From Psychrobacter luti (GTDB lineage Bacteria; Pseudomonadota; Gammaproteobacteria; Pseudomonadales; Moraxellaceae), in NCBI RefSeq assembly GCF_014192115.1, contig NZ_JACHXL010000004.1, positions 122,663 through 186,662 of the forward strand: a DNA stretch of 64,000 bases, written 5' to 3'. The translations under genes were made by a program, and so were the position numbers. A model generated the notes under the pieces. It did no database searches. It worked only from the letters and a program-made list of their open reading frames with translations, and had not been told where the DNA came from. Position 1 is the first letter of the stretch. Each line of letters opens with the position of its first letter. Positions 50,251-59,126 of the stretch are shown piece by piece.

Positions 50251-50771
50251 TTTGTAGATTATCAAATAGTTGAGTGTTAATTAATTGAACATCAATACTT
50301 AGATATCAACAAAAGTAACATTCATTATTTATTGTTAAAAATCGCGCTCAAATCCTTCTCACCAATAATTTGAGCGCAACTCTAGCGTCTTTGTTTTATA
50401 TTGTTTTTATGACGATATAGAATGAAGACGCTTTTTTTCGTCTAACATAAAAACTAAGTTGACCGTTCGTCGCTTAATTACTGAGTTATTTATTTACTAA
50501 GCAAGCACCTTGCACCGAACTAACCATTCTCATGCTTTACAATATGCTCTTTCCTTTTTCAAAAACTGCAACAAAAATTTAATTTCAAGCGCTTTCATTT
50601 GAGCCCCACAATGCGGCATTAAAAACTAATAATATTTTGCGATATTTGAATTTAAGCCATCAAATACGATAGTCGCAGCATAAAAGTTACGCTACACTCA
50701 TGCTATCTATGAATGAGTGACTTATCATTTATTCATGATGCATTCCTGACTATTATTCATTGGAATTATCT
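50251..50771. other. Intergenic region between the TPR protein and the lipase-like gene
   Basis: Holds two hairpins: a 10-bp stem GCGCTCAAAT (50344-50353) with ATTTGAGCGC (50368-50377), and the terminator described separately. The right part is the upstream region of the lipase-like gene. No gene is seen. Confidence 0.5.
50384..50438 (+). terminator. Likely terminator behind the TPR protein gene
   Basis: Outer stem AGCGTCTT (50384-50391) pairs with AAGACGCT (50425-50432). An inner stem ATATTGT/ACGATAT with one G-U pair lies inside the loop, and a run of seven T follows. Confidence 0.65.
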
Positions 50772-53336
50772 ATGATTTTCGCTGACCCCGCCAATGCGGC
50801 ACTGACGCCAACTCTTAAAAACAAAAAACCTATCGCTCTCTTGGCGGTGGTTGCAGCAATAGCGATACTGCCAGCTTGTAGCGCTGTTTCTGTTAATAAA
50901 CAGGCGTCGGCCAAGACCATTTCTGCTCAGCGCGGCAATATCGTCACCGATAAAAAACTCAGTAGCGATACGGCCTCGGCCTTATTGTCAGCAGGGCTCA
51001 ATGAGCAAGCTTGTATGCAGCAGTTTGATCTGTGCTTAACTCAGCTTACGGACAGCATGCTCAATGAGCACTACCGTCCAGCCTTGGCAGTTTTTGCCGA
51101 ATTGCATTATGCAAAAGCACGCCAGCTTGCCGCTTCCAAAGACTGCCGCAATGCCCTTGCCCGCCCGCCGCTAGACCCTTATTATGCCAACGCCCCTTTA
51201 AGCGATACTGATACCAAGGCAGAGAAAAAAAGAACCGATAGCTGCGTGGTGGGTTATCAAGGCAGGCTTTTTGATGCCATCAAATCCAGTTATACCTATT
51301 TATTTTATGACAGCTTAGAACATGATTTTGAAGGCGCGGATAAAGAGAAAGCTCGGTCGCAGGCGAAAAGCCGTATCCCAAGTGATGTGGATATCCAAAC
51401 CCAAGATATTTATAACGCCGCCAGTAACGATGTTATCACCCAGCTCTATCAGTCGGCTGACAGCAGCAATAAAATGATGGGCAATGCCAAAATAGAGTAC
51501 TTACCCACAACAGCAAGTAGTCGTAATAGCAGCGAGCAAGCCGCGATTGCCAATCGTACGGCCGTCGATGGTCAGCCAACCGATCAAATCAAAGTCATGA
51601 AAATGCAAATAGACGATTACAATCTCAATGTCTATTTGCCCAATGAAAATAACTACCTAAAAAATGCCAATCAGCAAACGTCTGCGCTGGCAGATTTGGT
51701 CTCGACCTACGAGCTGCGACTCTCTGGACTCAACTCCATCAGTAAGCGTCCCGGTTTGGGCATCAGCTTGGTCGCCTCACTAGATGATCGCTATACCACC
51801 ACTATTCGCCAACTGTTGGTTTCCTCGTTATCGGGTAGGCTCAATCAAGAGTCGAGTCCTCAAAAAGCTAGCCATCAAAATGCAACTGACAGCGCAAAGG
51901 ATAATTTAGCAAAGGGCAGCTTAGCAAAGGCAAGTGTAGACAGTGATGATGCCGGTACACGCATTTATCCGACTGGACATTTGCTGATGACTGGTTTGAT
52001 TAAGCCTGTTGGTGATAGTGTGCTCGGTACTCTTAGTAGCAAGCAGCTCGATATTCATTTATATAACCCGTACCGCAGCGAGAGCGCCAATATCTTGGGA
52101 GATGACTATCCGCTTGCCGCCAACTTCTCGGCAGGGTATGGCTTATGGCTGGCAGAAAACCAGCTCGATGGTGTCGGTTATTTGAACCTAATTACCCGCC
52201 AAAAAGAAGCCAGCTTACCAAAACTCTTTATGTTAGAGCCTTATGACCCTGATAAGCGAGTCATCATTATGCTTCATGGCTTGGCATCAAGCCCAGCAAC
52301 GTGGGTGAACTTAACCAACGACATTTTTAATGATGATAAATTGCGTAATAATTACCAAGTTTGGCAAATTTTTTATCCAACCAACTTGCCTATACTAGAA
52401 AATCGTTACCAAATTCAAAAGCTCATCAATGCAACTTACGAGCAAACAGACCCTAAAGGGCAAAATACTGCCAGTAAAAACAGCGTCATTATCAGCCACA
52501 GCATGGGCGGAATCATTGCGCGTATGATGCTATCTGATGAGAATTTGGTCGATGACTTAGACAGACTTGATGAGCAAAATATATTGTCAGTGAGTGAGAA
52601 GGGCAAAATACGTGATGCGCTGAAAGAATCATTTGGCCAACAAGAGCTACGAGAGCGTTTCGAGCTTAAGGCTTTACCGCAAGTCGATACAGCAGTATTT
52701 TTATCGTCGCCTTTTCGTGGTACCGATTATGCTGACCGTTGGTTTACCCGTGCGCTACGCCGCATTGTTTACTTACCAGTCGGTTTGGTGAAAACGGTCA
52801 CCGATAACTTAGCAACGCTTGCAATTCAAGGCGACTTGGCACAAAACCCACTCGGTGCGCTATATCTACAAAATGGCGCCAGTCAATTAAGCGATAAATC
52901 TTCTTTTATTCAATTAACCAAAGACATCAGTATCAATAAGCGCATCACTTATCATTCAATTATTGCCAATAACGATGCCGATATCACCAAAGGTCTGGCA
53001 GAAATGCAACCTGCTGGAGTCAAGCTCGATTTATCGCATGAGATAGTAGAGGATGACGCCAATTTAAGCAAAACTATCGATGCTGATAATACCAATGAAT
53101 TAGTATCTAATGAAGATAAATTGCCAAGTAAGCCGCTTGTTGCCGCAGTGACGGTCGATGGTGAGATTGGGCAAGCCTTAACAGAGCGGCTATCAGACGG
53201 TATTGTACCTTATACCAGTGCGCACCTTGAAGGAGCGGCATCAGAGACCGTGATTAATGGTGGTCATAGTATTCAAGAAAACCCACAAACTATTTTGACC
53301 TTACGCCGTATCTTGCATCAACAATTACAGCAGTAA
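50772..53336 (+). CDS. Lipoprotein with C-terminal alpha/beta-hydrolase (lipase-like) domain
   Basis: An 854-aa predicted lipoprotein: hydrophobic signal (about 23-37) ending in the lipobox LPAC. The first half (about 40-480) has no domain I recognise; it contains several Cys pairs and a central strand-rich region. The second half is an alpha/beta hydrolase with the oxyanion strand IIMLHGLASSPATW, nucleophile elbow SHSMGG and late His in NGGHSIQ, so ester hydrolysis in the envelope is likely. The start is ATG at 50772, with GGA 7 bases upstream; the frame has an earlier TTG at 50760. Substrate unknown, and phospholipase or esterase activity is equally possible. Confidence 0.78.
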   Translation: MIFADPANAALTPTLKNKKPIALLAVVAAIAILPACSAVSVNKQASAKTISAQRGNIVTDKKLSSDTASALLSAGLNEQACMQQFDLCLTQLTDSMLNEHYRPALAVFAELHYAKARQLAASKDCRNALARPPLDPYYANAPLSDTDTKAEKKRTDSCVVGYQGRLFDAIKSSYTYLFYDSLEHDFEGADKEKARSQAKSRIPSDVDIQTQDIYNAASNDVITQLYQSADSSNKMMGNAKIEYLPTTASSRNSSEQAAIANRTAVDGQPTDQIKVMKMQIDDYNLNVYLPNENNYLKNANQQTSALADLVSTYELRLSGLNSISKRPGLGISLVASLDDRYTTTIRQLLVSSLSGRLNQESSPQKASHQNATDSAKDNLAKGSLAKASVDSDDAGTRIYPTGHLLMTGLIKPVGDSVLGTLSSKQLDIHLYNPYRSESANILGDDYPLAANFSAGYGLWLAENQLDGVGYLNLITRQKEASLPKLFMLEPYDPDKRVIIMLHGLASSPATWVNLTNDIFNDDKLRNNYQVWQIFYPTNLPILENRYQIQKLINATYEQTDPKGQNTASKNSVIISHSMGGIIARMMLSDENLVDDLDRLDEQNILSVSEKGKIRDALKESFGQQELRERFELKALPQVDTAVFLSSPFRGTDYADRWFTRALRRIVYLPVGLVKTVTDNLATLAIQGDLAQNPLGALYLQNGASQLSDKSSFIQLTKDISINKRITYHSIIANNDADITKGLAEMQPAGVKLDLSHEIVEDDANLSKTIDADNTNELVSNEDKLPSKPLVAAVTVDGEIGQALTERLSDGIVPYTSAHLEGAASETVINGGHSIQENPQTILTLRRILHQQLQQ

Positions 53337-53905
53337 TGCTAAGTTTTTGGTGATGATTTTTGCCAAACCATCATCCCGTTTGTCATACCCTTTACAAGCC
53401 CATTATTAACAGATGTTTTTTTGTATGACTATTTTGTATCTATTGATAACAATACTTAAACAATGACTGTTATTTAAAAATTATTTCGCTAACATTGTAA
53501 GTGGTTTATGACCGACAGGTGTGTGATAACACTATTGTGCAACTTGCGCGTACGAATAGGCAGGCGCATAATACTTAAACATGCACTATCAGCAAGACCG
53601 TCATTTGATGAATATTTAATAATTTGTAAGGATATGAATTATTTACTTTAGCTAAATAGTAACTATATAGTAATTATCAAGATATAGCAGTGATTACTGC
53701 TTAGATTACTGACTAATAGGTGCTAAATCATAGCCGTTATTAATGCTATGTTAGCCAAAGGTTTTGTCTTAACCACATTTACCGCTAAATAACATTAGCC
53801 ATTGCCCGTAATAATTAGCGCCCTGATTGATGGCGGTTACGGACAGTTACTTGAGCGTATCATGGAAGCCAGCGCTATTCAGCTAACAGATAAGGGTAAC
53901 CGTTT
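53337..53905. promoter_or_regulatory. Upstream region of the cytochrome bd operon
   Basis: A 569-bp gap. No gene is called. It must hold the cyd promoter. The only Fnr/Anr-like sequence (TTGAT at 53443-53447) lacks a matching second half. A protein-like frame of about 40 codons overlaps the cydA start; see findings. Confidence 0.4.
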
Positions 53906-55411
53906 ATGTTCGCTACATTTATGATTGATCAACTGGATGCGTTGATGCTTGCGCGTATTCAATTCGCCTTCGTGATCTCATGGCATATTGTTTTTCCCGC
54001 TTTTTCTATTGGGCTTGCCAGCTGGCTGACGGTGCTTGAGTATCGTTGGCTGAAAACTGGTGAACCTATTTATGCAGAAGTTTATAAACATTGGGTAAAA
54101 ATATTTGCCGTGGTGTTCGGCATGGGTGTGGTTTCGGGCGTGGTAATGTCCTATCAGTTCGGTACCAACTGGGCGGTATTTTCAGATAGAGCCGGTAACG
54201 TCATCGGCCCCCTGCTCGCTTATGAAGTATTGACAGCGTTTTTCTTAGAAGCCTCATTCCTCGGCATTATGCTATTTGGTTGGGGACGGGTAAGTAAGCG
54301 TATGCACCTTGCCTCAACCGCTATCGTCGCCATCGGTACGATGATATCAGGATTTTGGATTTTGGCTGCCAACAGCTTCATGCAAACGCCGCAAGGCTTT
54401 ATGATGGGCGCTGATGGACTTCTATATCCAACCAATTGGCTTGAGATTATCTTTAATCCCTCCTTCCCTTACCGCTATGCGCATATGATGACGGCAGCAT
54501 TTTTGACCACTGCCTTTGTGATTGGTGGTATTGGTGCTTATTATCTGCAGTCCAAAAAACATGCTGAACATCGCCAGCACGGTCGCGTCATGCTAGGTAT
54601 GGCGATGATTATGGCCATCTTTGTTGCACCAGCGCAAGTGTTGATCGGTGATATGCATGGTCTTAATACCCTTGAGCATCAACCGGCAAAAGTCGCAGCA
54701 ATGGAAGGTCTCTGGGAGAATGAGCGCGGTGCGCCACTCGTGTTATTTGGTATTCCAGATCAAGAGGCGGAAAAAAACCACTACGAAATTAAAATCCCTT
54801 ATGTGTCAGGTCTAATCTTGACACATTCGTTAGATGGCGAAGTCAAAGGACTTAAAAACTGGGCACCAGAAGACCGTCCATATGTCCCTATCGTGTTTTG
54901 GTCATTCCGAGTAATGGTTGGTATTGGTACATTGATGGTATTTGTAGGACTGTTTAGTCTCTATAAATACTTCAAAAAACAACAGTTCAATCCTGAAAGT
55001 AAATGGTTCCACCGTGCTTGGATGGTGATGACGCCTCTTGGTTTTATCGCCCTACTTGCTGGCTGGTTTGTCACCGAAACGGGCCGTCAGCCATGGACGG
55101 TATATGGGGTCATTCGTACTGCTGAAAGTATGTCACCGGTTGCAGCGCAGCAAGTTGCGACAACCTTGATTGGCTTTATCGTGCTATATGCCTTTGTCTT
55201 TGGCGCGGGCAGTTTTTATATTCTACGTCTCATTGCACAAGGACCGAAACCTTACGAAGATCCATCAGACGATCATTTCTATGATCACTCTGTCACTGAA
55301 GCCCAAGGTCGCACCCTGAGCGGTGATAAGCATGCCGCTGATAAAACCAAAGGGCGTGAAGAAGACTTGGATAAACCTGCTGACGACGTCGATGATGGAG
55401 GGTTACGCTAA
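53906..55411 (+). CDS. cydA: Cytochrome bd-type quinol oxidase subunit I (CioA-type)
   Basis: Catalytic, heme-bearing subunit of a bd-type terminal oxidase in the inner membrane that reduces oxygen with quinol electrons. The 501-aa protein has the N-terminal heme region SWHIVFPAFSIG, GRQPWTV near the end of the helical core and VIRTAESMSP. The quinol loop between helices 6 and 7 is short, the form associated with cyanide-insensitive oxidase of Pseudomonas rather than the long-loop E. coli CydA. The hydrophilic C-terminal tail (about 465-501) is Asp/Lys-rich. The ATG is preceded by AAGGG 9 bases upstream. The stop overlaps the cydB start (TAATG). Confidence 0.95.
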   Translation: MFATFMIDQLDALMLARIQFAFVISWHIVFPAFSIGLASWLTVLEYRWLKTGEPIYAEVYKHWVKIFAVVFGMGVVSGVVMSYQFGTNWAVFSDRAGNVIGPLLAYEVLTAFFLEASFLGIMLFGWGRVSKRMHLASTAIVAIGTMISGFWILAANSFMQTPQGFMMGADGLLYPTNWLEIIFNPSFPYRYAHMMTAAFLTTAFVIGGIGAYYLQSKKHAEHRQHGRVMLGMAMIMAIFVAPAQVLIGDMHGLNTLEHQPAKVAAMEGLWENERGAPLVLFGIPDQEAEKNHYEIKIPYVSGLILTHSLDGEVKGLKNWAPEDRPYVPIVFWSFRVMVGIGTLMVFVGLFSLYKYFKKQQFNPESKWFHRAWMVMTPLGFIALLAGWFVTETGRQPWTVYGVIRTAESMSPVAAQQVATTLIGFIVLYAFVFGAGSFYILRLIAQGPKPYEDPSDDHFYDHSVTEAQGRTLSGDKHAADKTKGREEDLDKPADDVDDGGLR

Positions 55412-56427
55412 TGTTTAACTATGGTGATGTATTAGATTTGCCCTTAATTTGGGGCGGCTTAATTGCTCTCTCTGTCTTTATTTATGTCTTGCTTGATGGT
55501 TTTGATTTGGGCTGCGGCATTCTGTTTCCGTTTGCTGGCTCCGATAAAAACCGTAGCCGCATGATGAACTCTATCGCCCCTTTTTGGGATGGCAATGAGA
55601 CTTGGCTGGTGCTCGGTGGTGGTGGTTTATTCGCCGCCTTCCCTGTCGCTTATGGCATCATTATGACCGGTCTCTATTTGCCCGTCATCTTTATGTTATT
55701 TGGTTTGATTATGCGCGGTGTGGCATTTGAGTTCCGCTTTAAAGCCACCTCGCACCGATACGTCTGGGATAGCTTCTTTTTTATCGGCTCTGTCGTAGCG
55801 ACTTTTACCCAAGGTATTATGCTTGGGGCGTTGGTGCAAGGTTTAGAGGCAAGTAATCGTCTATACACGGGTGGTCCTTTTGATTGGTTTTCACCGTTTT
55901 CCATCATGTGTGGCTTTGCCCTGCTAATTGGTTATGCTTTATTAGGTTCTACGTGGCTAATTATCAAAACCGAACATAGCTTACAAGTATGGGCACGTAA
56001 AGTATCAGGCTGGCTACTTTCTGCTTTAGTTGTAGCGATGATTGCGGTCACGGTATTTATGTATTTCTCAGATATTGATGCACTTGAAGGCTGGTTTAGT
56101 TTCCCAGGTTTGCTGTATCTTGCTCCTATGCCCATTATCGTTGTGCTGTTATTTTTCTTGATGCGTAAAGATTTGACCGGCGAACGTGAATATCGTCCGT
56201 TTTTATTGACTGTCGCACTATTTTTGATGGGTTATATCGGGGTCTGTTTCGCTATATTCCCGTATATTGTACCGTATCAGATGACCATTTATGAAGCGGC
56301 GGCTGCGGATACGTCTCTATCCTTTATGCTCATCGGTGCTGGTATTATGCTGCCAATCATTTTGAGCTACACCGCTTTTGCTTATTATACCTTTAAGGGC
56401 AAAACTGACCATGAGCATATGTATTAA
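55411..56427 (+). CDS. cydB: Cytochrome bd-type quinol oxidase subunit II
   Basis: Partner subunit, 338 aa and about eight membrane helices. The opening LPLIWGGLIALSVFIYVLLDG and the motif FWDGNETWLVLGGGGLFAAFP are the CydB family signatures. The start codon overlaps the cydA stop by one base, so the pair is translationally coupled. It is followed by the small third gene 104 bp downstream. Confidence 0.96.
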   Translation: MFNYGDVLDLPLIWGGLIALSVFIYVLLDGFDLGCGILFPFAGSDKNRSRMMNSIAPFWDGNETWLVLGGGGLFAAFPVAYGIIMTGLYLPVIFMLFGLIMRGVAFEFRFKATSHRYVWDSFFFIGSVVATFTQGIMLGALVQGLEASNRLYTGGPFDWFSPFSIMCGFALLIGYALLGSTWLIIKTEHSLQVWARKVSGWLLSALVVAMIAVTVFMYFSDIDALEGWFSFPGLLYLAPMPIIVVLLFFLMRKDLTGEREYRPFLLTVALFLMGYIGVCFAIFPYIVPYQMTIYEAAAADTSLSFMLIGAGIMLPIILSYTAFAYYTFKGKTDHEHMY

Positions 56428-56531
56428 GGCAAAACAGCGCTCGCTATTATCTATTGCACATAGTCGATAATAGCTGGGCTTGCCCCAATAAACTTAAGAA
56501 TACGTTATTGGGAGATTACGGAGAAATAGTT

Positions 56532-56648
56532 ATGAAAAAGCTCAGTAAAAAACAGTCACAATGGGCATGGTTTATTGGCTTATATGTGGCAGGATTTTTG
56601 GTTATTTTTACGATTGCACAGTTAATTAAACTGGCAATGGGTGTTTAA
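56532..56648 (+). CDS. Small bd-oxidase accessory subunit (DUF2474/CydX-like)
   Basis: A 38-residue protein, start MKKLSKKQSQWAWFIGLYV, one membrane helix (about 11-33) with a basic N-terminus. This is the size and pattern of the DUF2474 family found next to cioAB and functionally comparable to CydX/CydS, which stabilise the heme groups of bd oxidases. The ATG at 56532 is preferred because GGAG lies 8 bases upstream; a frame extending back to 56454 has no such site. A 20-bp-stem terminator follows, closing the operon. Confidence 0.85.
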   Translation: MKKLSKKQSQWAWFIGLYVAGFLVIFTIAQLIKLAMGV

Positions 56649-56681
56649 AACTTATCCTTTTACCTACCTTCCTATATGCAT

Positions 56682-56725
56682 AAAAAAGCAGCGCTGAATA
56701 TCATAATATTCAGCGCTGCTTTTTT
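56682..56725. terminator. Bidirectional terminator of the cyd operon and murU
   Basis: A perfect 20-bp stem (56682-56701 with 56706-56725, core AGCAGCGCTGAATAT) around a 4-nt loop, with six A before and six T after. The longest perfect hairpin in the window, placed between two converging genes. Confidence 0.92.
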
Positions 56726-56757
56726 ATTTGTTTTAATTTTAACTGTGGTAAAACAGT

Positions 56758-57486
56758 TTATGCGCCGCGATGGCTATCGACACCGTGACTTTCGATAAAT
56801 TCATTAACTTGCGTTAGACGCTCGGGCGTACCAACATCTATCCAATTGTCTTTAATTACTTCAGCGGTAATTTGGAACTTTAGCATCGCCTGTTTTAGCA
56901 GTGGCGCAAGTGGCGCTGCCTGCCCTGATACTAAGCCAGCGACCAGTCTAGGCGAGATGACACTAATACCAGCAAAGGTATATTTATCGGCATCAGCAAT
57001 AGGCTGCGCACTCGCAAGGCCATTATTGATAGCGAAATCTCCACCATTATTATGCTCAGGATTGTCAATCAACAATAAATGAGCCAATTGGTCAGTCCCC
57101 AACGTATAGTCCTGCAATTGAGCAAAATCATAGGTCGTCCAAACATCAGAATTGACTAAGATAAAGGACGCATCTTGCAACTTGCCTGTTTGTAGCGCGT
57201 TAAAAATCCCGCCAGCCGTTTCAAGCGGCTCATCATCTTCAACCGACCAATGCAGCTTGACGCCATATTGGCCACCATCGCCCAATGTCTGCATCAGCTT
57301 GTCCGCAAGCCATGATGCATTGATAGTAATATCAGTAATGCCAGCAGCTTGTAGCGCTTTGATATGCCAGACAATCAGTGGTTGCCCGCCGACTTCAACC
57401 AAAGGTTTTGGTGTCTCAAGTGTTAGCGGACGCAGGCGCGTACCCTTGCCAGCCGCCAAAATCATTGCTTGCGTTATTACAGACAT
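56758..57486 (-). CDS. murU: N-acetylmuramate alpha-1-phosphate uridylyltransferase (MurU-like)
   Basis: Nucleotidyltransferase that makes UDP-MurNAc from MurNAc-1-phosphate in cell-wall recycling. The 242-aa protein opens with the NTP-binding motif MILAAGKGTRLRPLTLETPKP (residues 8-28), then FILVNSDVW with the metal-binding Asp. It ends NWIDVGTPERL, as in sugar nucleotidyltransferases. The GGAG box sits 5 bases before the ATG. It directly follows amgK (107 bp gap), which decides MurU over related mannose-1-phosphate enzymes. Confidence 0.9.
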   Translation of the reverse strand: MSVITQAMILAAGKGTRLRPLTLETPKPLVEVGGQPLIVWHIKALQAAGITDITINASWLADKLMQTLGDGGQYGVKLHWSVEDDEPLETAGGIFNALQTGKLQDASFILVNSDVWTTYDFAQLQDYTLGTDQLAHLLLIDNPEHNNGGDFAINNGLASAQPIADADKYTFAGISVISPRLVAGLVSGQAAPLAPLLKQAMLKFQITAEVIKDNWIDVGTPERLTQVNEFIESHGVDSHRGA

Positions 57487-57592
57487 ACGCGCTCCTTGTT
57501 ATTGGCTGTATTGCTGCCTATTTCTAATTATTGACTTTTAAACACTATAAAGGCGGTTGATGTTTTAAACACTTTTACTTTATTAATGCTAT

Positions 57593-58699
57593 TTAGATAT
57601 ACTGTTGCACAAATTTATTTTGATAAGCAGGCAAGATAACCTCTCGCAACCATTCATTAAACGGGCCGACTGCCTGCTTCATATCGGGATTGCCGTATTC
57701 TGCAAGCCATTCTAGCTCAAAAATCAAGTCACGCATGACTTTTGGAATATCGGCTAAATAGCGACTTTTGCCATCACGTTCGAATAAGCGGATAAAAATA
57801 CCCAGCACTTTTAAATGCCGTTGTACGCCCATGACATTCACGTCATTTTCAAACTGGGCCGCATTATCAGCAGTTTCAAGCCCTGCCTGTTTTTGTAATT
57901 GCCAACAATCCTGCACCCAGCTCGTGATTTGGCTCTCTGGCCACTCTACATAGGCATCTCTTATTAACGATACCAAATCATAGGTATACGAGCCTACTAC
58001 CGCATCTTGGAAATCAATGACGCCTAAGCGCGTATGATCTGCTTGGTCTTGCATAAGGTTACGACTGTGATAATCACGATGCACAACGACCTGCGGCTGT
58101 GACAAAATCTCAGTTATTAAGGCAGACTTAAGATTTTCCCATAGCGTCTGTTCAAGCTCCACGCCAATATAAGGGATAAACCACTCGTTAAACAAATCCA
58201 TCTCACGGGTTAAAAGTGCCGTATCATAATCTGGTAATTGGTGCTCCGTTTTTGCGGTCGTAACGGGCACCGCTTGCAAGTCAACCAAAGTACGCATCGC
58301 CAATTGATAATAATCGTTAATCTGCACAGGCGGCGCATCTACTAACAGATGAGCAAACTCTACTGCCCCAAAGTCTTGTAATACCAAAAAGCCTTTTGAC
58401 ACGTCTTGAGCAACCAGCGTCGGTACATTGATTGCCGGTGACATCAGCTTTGCCACATTAATAAACTGTTGCAACGCCTCTTGTTCATCAGCCGAATCCA
58501 TGACAATATAGCGCGCCGTTTCTACATCATTATCCAAGAGCTGAATACGATGATATTGGCGTGCGCTGGCGTCACCGGGCAAACTATCAAGGATGAATGG
58601 TTGATTGGCGAATACTTCTTGCAGCCATTGTTCTAATTGCTGCTGGCGAGTAGCGGGTACACTAGGTTCTAACACGGTTTTATCGGTCATAAAAAACAT
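57593..58699 (-). CDS. amgK: Anomeric MurNAc/GlcNAc kinase AmgK
   Basis: Kinase that phosphorylates MurNAc and GlcNAc at C1 in the MurU-dependent recycling bypass. The 368-aa product belongs to the aminoglycoside-phosphotransferase fold. It has catalytic HRDYHSRNLM (Asp base) near residue 207 and metal-binding LGVIDFQDAVVG near 230. It precedes murU on the same strand and is divergent from lptD, as in pseudomonads. Two ATG codons nine bases apart (58699 and 58690) could each be the start; neither has a clear ribosome binding site. Confidence 0.92.
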   Translation of the reverse strand: MFFMTDKTVLEPSVPATRQQQLEQWLQEVFANQPFILDSLPGDASARQYHRIQLLDNDVETARYIVMDSADEQEALQQFINVAKLMSPAINVPTLVAQDVSKGFLVLQDFGAVEFAHLLVDAPPVQINDYYQLAMRTLVDLQAVPVTTAKTEHQLPDYDTALLTREMDLFNEWFIPYIGVELEQTLWENLKSALITEILSQPQVVVHRDYHSRNLMQDQADHTRLGVIDFQDAVVGSYTYDLVSLIRDAYVEWPESQITSWVQDCWQLQKQAGLETADNAAQFENDVNVMGVQRHLKVLGIFIRLFERDGKSRYLADIPKVMRDLIFELEWLAEYGNPDMKQAVGPFNEWLREVILPAYQNKFVQQYI

Positions 58700-59126
58700 C
58701 GCAGGTTAAATATTAGTCGTAAATGACTAAAGTAGTGATAAGTGGGGCAAATAGTTGTTAAAATAGGGAGCGCTTGGCTTAGCCTAACAGCGGCTTTAAG
58801 CAGATTAATTTCGGCTGTAAGAAAGCTAATTAATGCATCGAGCCATATTATATTACTCAGTATAGATCTAGTCTGTATATAAGCTACTATCTGAGCTGTC
58901 TATTAACAATAGCTCGCTCAGTTATATTTAGCTATATTATAAATTTTGGTAAATAGTGTAGCTGATTTGGTTTTTTTTGACTATGATTAGTCGTCATTAT
59001 ATGTAAAACGTTCTGATTTTCGAGATTATCGTATGAATTACTGGTTTATTAGCCGCTAAATACCGCTAAAATACCCCTAGTAATCCAATGATCGCAATTC
59101 AATAGGCTCTACAATCATACATAGGT
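58700..59126. promoter_or_regulatory. Divergent promoter region of amgK-murU and lptD-surA
   Basis: A 427-bp AT-rich gap containing the promoters of both directions. I see no sigma-E-type or other recognisable motif, and no gene. Confidence 0.4.

Noticed and set aside
53350..53373. Imperfect repeat GATGAT...ATCATC behind the lipase-like gene as a terminator
   Set aside because: Only a 6-bp stem and no T tract.
53443..53456. Possible Fnr/Anr site upstream of cydA
   Set aside because: The first half TTGAT is present, but the second half matches only two of five positions.
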